Made by a program: the position numbers and the translations under genes. A DNA stretch of 64,000 nt from Acidithiobacillus sp. YTS05 (lineage in GTDB: Bacteria; Pseudomonadota; Gammaproteobacteria; Acidithiobacillales; Acidithiobacillaceae): NCBI RefSeq assembly GCF_024396695.1, contig NZ_CP094359.1, positions 2,410,001 through 2,474,000 on the forward strand, in the 5' to 3' direction. Position 1 is the stretch's first letter, and every line of letters starts with the position of its first letter. Below, one piece after another: positions 60,851 through 64,000 of this stretch. Below the pieces are notes generated by a model that ran no database searches, was not told the DNA's origin, and saw nothing but the letters and a program-made list of their open reading frames with translations.

Positions 60851-61198
60851 TCAGCGCATAGCGGCTTCGACTTCCTTGGCAAAGGCAGGATTTTTCTGTG
60901 TCTCCTGCAACATGCTGGAATATTGTTCCGCCGTCAGGTGATGACTCGCCAAAATGCCATTCACCTTGTCCATGTAGGATTTCTTCATCGCCTGCTTCTG
61001 CGCGTCTGTGACCCCAGGCTTGTTGATCGCGGCATGGACCTGTTCGTTCAATGGCTTGATCTGCTCTGCGGCCCGGGCAAAGTCCTGAACCTGCCCGGCT
61101 GTAGCGGCTAACGCGGGAACACTGACAAGGCCAGCAAGGCCCAGGAATACGACGCCAAGGATGCCCGCGCGTAGCGACGAAATGGATACATTCTGCAT
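60851..61198 (-). CDS. Small secreted DUF4168-like protein
   Basis: 115 residues. Signal peptide (SLRAGILGVVFLGLAGLVSV, cleavage after PALAA) and a helical mature part: VQDFARAAEQIKPLNEQVHA, then LTAEQYSSMLQETQKNPAF and a final Ala-rich helix. The repeated F-x6-I and EQY-xx-M pattern resembles DUF4168 proteins of unknown role. GGAGGAG is seven bases before ATG 61198. No partner genes suggest a function. Confidence 0.75.
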   Translation of the reverse strand: MQNVSISSLRAGILGVVFLGLAGLVSVPALAATAGQVQDFARAAEQIKPLNEQVHAAINKPGVTDAQKQAMKKSYMDKVNGILASHHLTAEQYSSMLQETQKNPAFAKEVEAAMR

Positions 61199-61347
61199 CT
61201 GCTTTCTCCTCCCAAACAGTAACAATAATAAACCGGTATATCAGCAAGTTACGTTAGTTTTCCGATACTCTTGACAACACCCTACCCCCTCAGCAGGGGG
61301 ATTGCAAGCACGCGGGTGAGATCGCTTGACCCCAGCTCCGCTGGCAG

Positions 61348-61713
61348 TCAACTGACAGTCTGTAGCGTTCCCCGCTCGATGCGTACGCCCACGTCGCGGG
61401 TACCGCGTACCGCCGCCGGTTTGTGCACACTTACCCGCACCCAGGACGCGCCGAAGTCCTCGCGCACCATACGCGCAAGGGTTTCCGCCACGGTCTCCAC
61501 CAACTGTGTTTCCGTTGCTTCCAGATATTCGACAATACGGTCACAAACAGTTTGGTAGTTGATGGTGGCGTTCACCCTGTCACTCGCGGCAGCCCGCGCT
61601 GCGTCTGCGGCAATTTCCAGGTCGATCAGGACCGTCTGCGGCACCTCACGCTCCCAGTCGTAGATACCAATTCGGGTCTGGACCTTGAGTTCGCGCACGA
61701 AAAGGATATCCAT
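61348..61713 (-). CDS. folB: Dihydroneopterin aldolase
   Basis: 121 residues. MDILFVRELKVQTRIGIYDW and REVPQTVLIDLEI begin the T-fold; INYQTVCDRIVEYLEATETQ and the Glu of LVETVAETLA are the substrate-binding block. It cleaves dihydroneopterin in folate synthesis, a step downstream of NudB. It is divergent from plsY. From 61199 to 61347 lies a small CCCCCT/AGGGGG hairpin without a T-run. Confidence 0.95.
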   Translation of the reverse strand: MDILFVRELKVQTRIGIYDWEREVPQTVLIDLEIAADAARAAASDRVNATINYQTVCDRIVEYLEATETQLVETVAETLARMVREDFGASWVRVSVHKPAAVRGTRDVGVRIERGTLQTVS

Positions 61714-61813
61714 GGACTCTCCATTCTGTTGCCGGGCAAAGCCTGTTCTTCGCCAGCGAATGCTTTATGATACCGCTTTCTCCGGCGGCTGCCATGCACT
61801 GAGAGACCCAGTT

Positions 61814-62422
61814 TTGCTATTTTTCTCTTCCTGGCTAGTCCTGTTGTGGTGTCTGGCCGCGTATCTTGTCGGTTCCCTCGCCACGGCCATCTTTGTCAGC
61901 CGTGCCTTGGGACTGCCTGATCCGCGACAGGCTGGTTCGCACAATCCTGGGGCGACTAATGTACTGCGCCTGGGCGGGAGGAAGGCGGCGGCATTGACCT
62001 TGCTCGGGGATCTGTGCAAAGGCTTGCTGCCGGTCCTGGCGGCTCGTCTGGCAGGATTGCCGGCATGGGCCGTGGCCCTGGTGGCCTTGGCGACCTTCCT
62101 CGGCCACCTCTATCCCCTCTATTTCGGTTTTCGCGGCGGCAAGGGTGTAGCCACGACCCTGGGCATTCTGTTGGCCATCGCTCCGCTGTTGGGCCTCGCC
62201 ACCCTAGCCACCTGGTTACTGGTATTTGCCGTCAGCCGGGTGTCCTCGCTTGCCGCACTCAGCGCCACAGTTGCGGCACCGGCCTATGCCTGGTTCCTGC
62301 TGCCACAGCCCAGCCTACGCGGGCTCGTTTTGGTGCTGGCGCTTTGGGTACTCTGGCGTCATCGCAGCAACATTCAGCGTCTGCGCAGTGGAGAGGAACG
62401 AGCGTTCCGACGGCGCCAATAA
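61814..62422 (+). CDS. plsY: Glycerol-3-phosphate acyltransferase PlsY
   Basis: About 202 residues with five to six membrane helices. The three acyltransferase motifs are present: AGSHNPGATNVLRLGGRK, GHLYPLYFGFRGGKGVAT and ALWVLWRHRSNIQRL. PlsY moves an acyl group from acyl-phosphate to glycerol-3-phosphate in the inner membrane. The start is likely TTG 61814 after GAGAG, giving the usual length; ATG 61760 would add 18 residues. Confidence 0.93.
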   Translation: MLFFSSWLVLLWCLAAYLVGSLATAIFVSRALGLPDPRQAGSHNPGATNVLRLGGRKAAALTLLGDLCKGLLPVLAARLAGLPAWAVALVALATFLGHLYPLYFGFRGGKGVATTLGILLAIAPLLGLATLATWLLVFAVSRVSSLAALSATVAAPAYAWFLLPQPSLRGLVLVLALWVLWRHRSNIQRLRSGEERAFRRRQ

Positions 62423-62446
62423 AAAAAGGCACCTCGACGAGGTGCC
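62421..62446 (-). terminator. Rho-independent terminator of speD
   Basis: Stem GGCACCTC / GAGGTGCC with a 3-base loop, and on the minus strand a run of seven T (62427-62421). It lies between the convergent plsY and speD genes. Confidence 0.85.
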
Positions 62447-62466
62447 TGCGTTTGCGTTGCGAATCC

Positions 62467-62868
62467 CTAGGCGCAGAGTGCGGGCTTAACGCGCAGCTCA
62501 TGGCTGGGCACGCCCATCATTTCTACCTGCCCGCGCTTCATCTCCATGGTGGAGACCTGCGCCGCGCCAAAAGCCTCCCGCAGGAAACTCAGGGCATCTT
62601 CCGGCTGGATGACGTCGCCGCAAGTGAAGACATCCACCGCAGCGTAGCCATATTCCGGCCAAGTATGAATGGCCAGATGGGATTCAGCGACAATGACCGC
62701 CCCACTGACTCCATACGGAGAAAAGTGATGGAAGGTCTGGGTGACGATGGTGCAGTTGGCACGACGAGCGGCCTCGAGCATAGCATCGGTAACAAAATCT
62801 ACATCCGACAAGGTACTGCTGTCGCATCCGTAAAAGTCTGCGACGATTTGATGTCCCAATGAGCGCAT
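62467..62868 (-). CDS. speD: S-adenosylmethionine decarboxylase proenzyme
   Basis: 133 residues, the small class 1B type. Self-cleavage makes the pyruvoyl group at S63 in IVAESHLAIHTWPEYGYAAV; H68 and C83 (VDVFTCGDV) are the processing and catalytic residues. It supplies aminopropyl donor for spermidine. No speE lies in the window. ATG 62868 follows a G-rich run. Transcription likely starts about 160 bases upstream. Confidence 0.95.
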   Translation of the reverse strand: MRSLGHQIVADFYGCDSSTLSDVDFVTDAMLEAARRANCTIVTQTFHHFSPYGVSGAVIVAESHLAIHTWPEYGYAAVDVFTCGDVIQPEDALSFLREAFGAAQVSTMEMKRGQVEMMGVPSHELRVKPALCA

Positions 62869-63063
62869 AGGTGCCCCCCCTAACTAGCATAAAGGTTAAG
62901 AAGTAGCTCCCGTGCACCCCCAGACAGTACTTGGTTTTATGCCCTACCTTGCTGGAACCGGCAGTGCCGCGCTCCGAGTCTCTTAAGGACTGACCCCTCC
63001 GTAACTGCTTTCGGTGCCGTGGAAACAGGTTCGCAACTATACAGGTTTTGCGCGGCGATGCAA
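62869..63063 (-). promoter_or_regulatory. speD promoter and long 5' leader
   Basis: The gap 62869-63221 holds no gene. On the minus strand TTGCAT (63063-63058), 16 bases, TATAGT (63041-63036) give a start near 63029 and a leader of about 160 bases. The leader has GC-rich complementary segments and a run of seven G just before the start codon, so regulation at RNA level is possible but not shown. Confidence 0.5.
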
Positions 63064-63158
63064 GGGCTCCCAAAAATATCGCAACCTCCTCAAGAAAAAG
63101 AAGGTTTATCAGCAACTGCTACGAATTTCCATGACGAAAAATCCTGTAACATCCGCGA

Positions 63159-63189
63159 TTGGCCTAGAAGTGCCTCGACCCCGTATAAT
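63159..63189 (+). promoter_or_regulatory. Promoter of the mlaF-type gene
   Basis: Perfect TATAAT at 63184-63189 with TTGGCC at 63159-63164, a long 19-base spacer. The AAGAGGAA ribosome site and TTG start at 63222 follow. Confidence 0.5.
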
Positions 63190-63221
63190 TGGCGGATGAG
63201 TGGCGGAGTGGAAGAGGAATT

Positions 63222-64000
63222 TTGGCAGAGGAAAACCTGGTAGAGATACGCGGCCTGCACTTTGCGCGGGGAGAGCATGTCGTCCTCGATGGGATCGATC
63301 TGCATGTTCCGCGCGGGGCCGTCGTTGCCGTCATGGGTGCCAGCGGGGGGGGCAAGACCACGCTGCTCAATCTCGTCGCCGGCAGCCTGCAGGGTCAACG
63401 CGGCCAGGTGCTCGTGGCCGGCAAGGACACCACCAGCCTTACCCGCGCCGAACTGTACCGCCTGCGGCAACAGATGGGGATGCTGTTTCAGCACAGCGCC
63501 CTGTTTACCGATCTCAGCGCCTTCGAGAACGTCGCCTTCCCGCTGCGTCGCCATTTTCGCCTGCCCGAGTCCCTGCTGCAAAAGCTCGTGCTGATGAAAC
63601 TCGAGGCGGTGGGCCTGCGCGGCGCCGCGCAGCTGATGCCAGCGGAGCTTTCCGGCGGCATGGCGCGCCGCGTTGCCCTCGCTCGCGCGGTGATCATGGA
63701 TCCTCTGCTCATCCTCTATGATGAGCCTTTCACCGGTCTCGATCCGATCAGCGTCGGAATCATCGCGAGTCTGATTCGCCGACTCAATGACGCCCTCGGG
63801 GCCAGCAGCATCTTGGTCAGCCACGATGTCAAGGAGACTTTCGCAATTGCCGATTATGGCTACATCCTGGGGGGCGGCAAGGTGATTGCCGAAGGCAGCC
63901 CCGATGCCTTGCGCAGCAGCAAATCTCCCATGGCACAGCAGTTTCTGCAGGGGAGTCCGGAAGGACCGGTGCCCTTTCATTATCCAGCGGCGACGACCTT
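63222..64000 (+). CDS. mlaF: ABC transporter ATPase, MlaF type, cut by window edge
   Basis: The frame runs open to the right edge (about 259 residues). Walker A is MGASGGGKTTLLNL, the Q-loop MLFQHSALFTDLSAFENVAF, the signature LSGGMARRVALARA, Walker B LLILYDEPFTGLDP and the H-loop LVSHDVKE. FTDLSAFENVAFPLR and SGGMARRVALARAVIMDP are typical of MlaF, the ATPase of the Mla phospholipid transport system that keeps outer-membrane lipid asymmetry. The TTG start follows AAGAGGAA. mlaE and mlaD are expected just outside the window. Confidence 0.9.
   Translation, partial: MAEENLVEIRGLHFARGEHVVLDGIDLHVPRGAVVAVMGASGGGKTTLLNLVAGSLQGQRGQVLVAGKDTTSLTRAELYRLRQQMGMLFQHSALFTDLSAFENVAFPLRRHFRLPESLLQKLVLMKLEAVGLRGAAQLMPAELSGGMARRVALARAVIMDPLLILYDEPFTGLDPISVGIIASLIRRLNDALGASSILVSHDVKETFAIADYGYILGGGKVIAEGSPDALRSSKSPMAQQFLQGSPEGPVPFHYPAATT

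Noticed and set aside
61285..61300. CCCCCT-CAGC-AGGGGG hairpin as a terminator of folB
   Set aside because: No T-run follows on either strand, and the hairpin is short; function cannot be supported.
1..64000. CRISPR array, prophage or toxin-antitoxin locus
   Set aside because: No regularly spaced repeats, cas genes, phage structural genes or recognisable toxin-antitoxin pairs were found while reading the window.

Overview
The window is a dense, GC-rich, chromosomal stretch from a Gram-negative gammaproteobacterium-like autotroph, most likely Acidithiobacillus or a close relative. The basis is inference: the gene orders ruvCAB-ybgC-tolQRAB, yqgE-yqgF-pyrR-pyrB-pyrX and hemCDB are proteobacterial, a periplasmic DsrE-like protein sits beside a sigma-54-type porin promoter, and there are many c-di-GMP proteins. 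No rRNA, CRISPR array, prophage or plasmid backbone was seen.

Layout. 1-6.8 kb: tyrS (cut by the left edge), an outer-membrane porin and DsrE-like pair behind a near-perfect sigma-54 promoter, a two-gene operon of unusual multi-DUF202 membrane proteins with type II secretion ATPase N-terminal (MshEN-like) domains, and marC. 6.9-18.7 kb, plus strand: fmdB-type zinc ribbon, aspS, nudB, nadA, an acyltransferase, yebC, ruvCAB, ybgC, tolQRAB and a LysE exporter. 18.7-21.4 kb, minus strand: pal-cpoB-queE-queC, inverted relative to the usual tol-pal order. 21.5-24.9 kb: hemC-hemD-hemB and a TonB-like protein. 24.9-33 kb: an accessory-looking patch with an EAL-HDOD protein, a stand-alone protoglobin, tRNA-Lys, a complete IS3-family element with a 3-bp target duplication, msrA-msrB, a globin-coupled diguanylate cyclase, and an IS110/IS1111-type element. 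33-43.8 kb, minus strand: a long tightly packed run gltA-gshA-gshB-yqgE-yqgF-pyrR-pyrB-pyrX-glrK-qseG-glrR. 43.8-49.8 kb: erpA, a PsiE-like protein and a pyruvate dehydrogenase operon in which E2 and E3 are one polypeptide. 49.8-58.7 kb: two small envelope proteins and three overlapping c-di-GMP genes. 58.8-64 kb: argC, rplM-rpsI, a small secreted protein, folB, plsY, speD and the start of an mlaF-type ABC ATPase.

How it works together. The housekeeping genes cover tRNA charging, NAD, heme, pyrimidine, glutathione, queuosine and recombination. The distinctive theme is second-messenger signalling: five GGDEF/EAL proteins, two globin sensors and one protein with an MshEN-like N-terminus (a fold that binds c-di-GMP elsewhere) fused to DUF202 repeats. 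The GlrK/GlrR-type sigma-54 system and the sigma-54 promoter at the porin gene are a plausible but untested regulatory pair.
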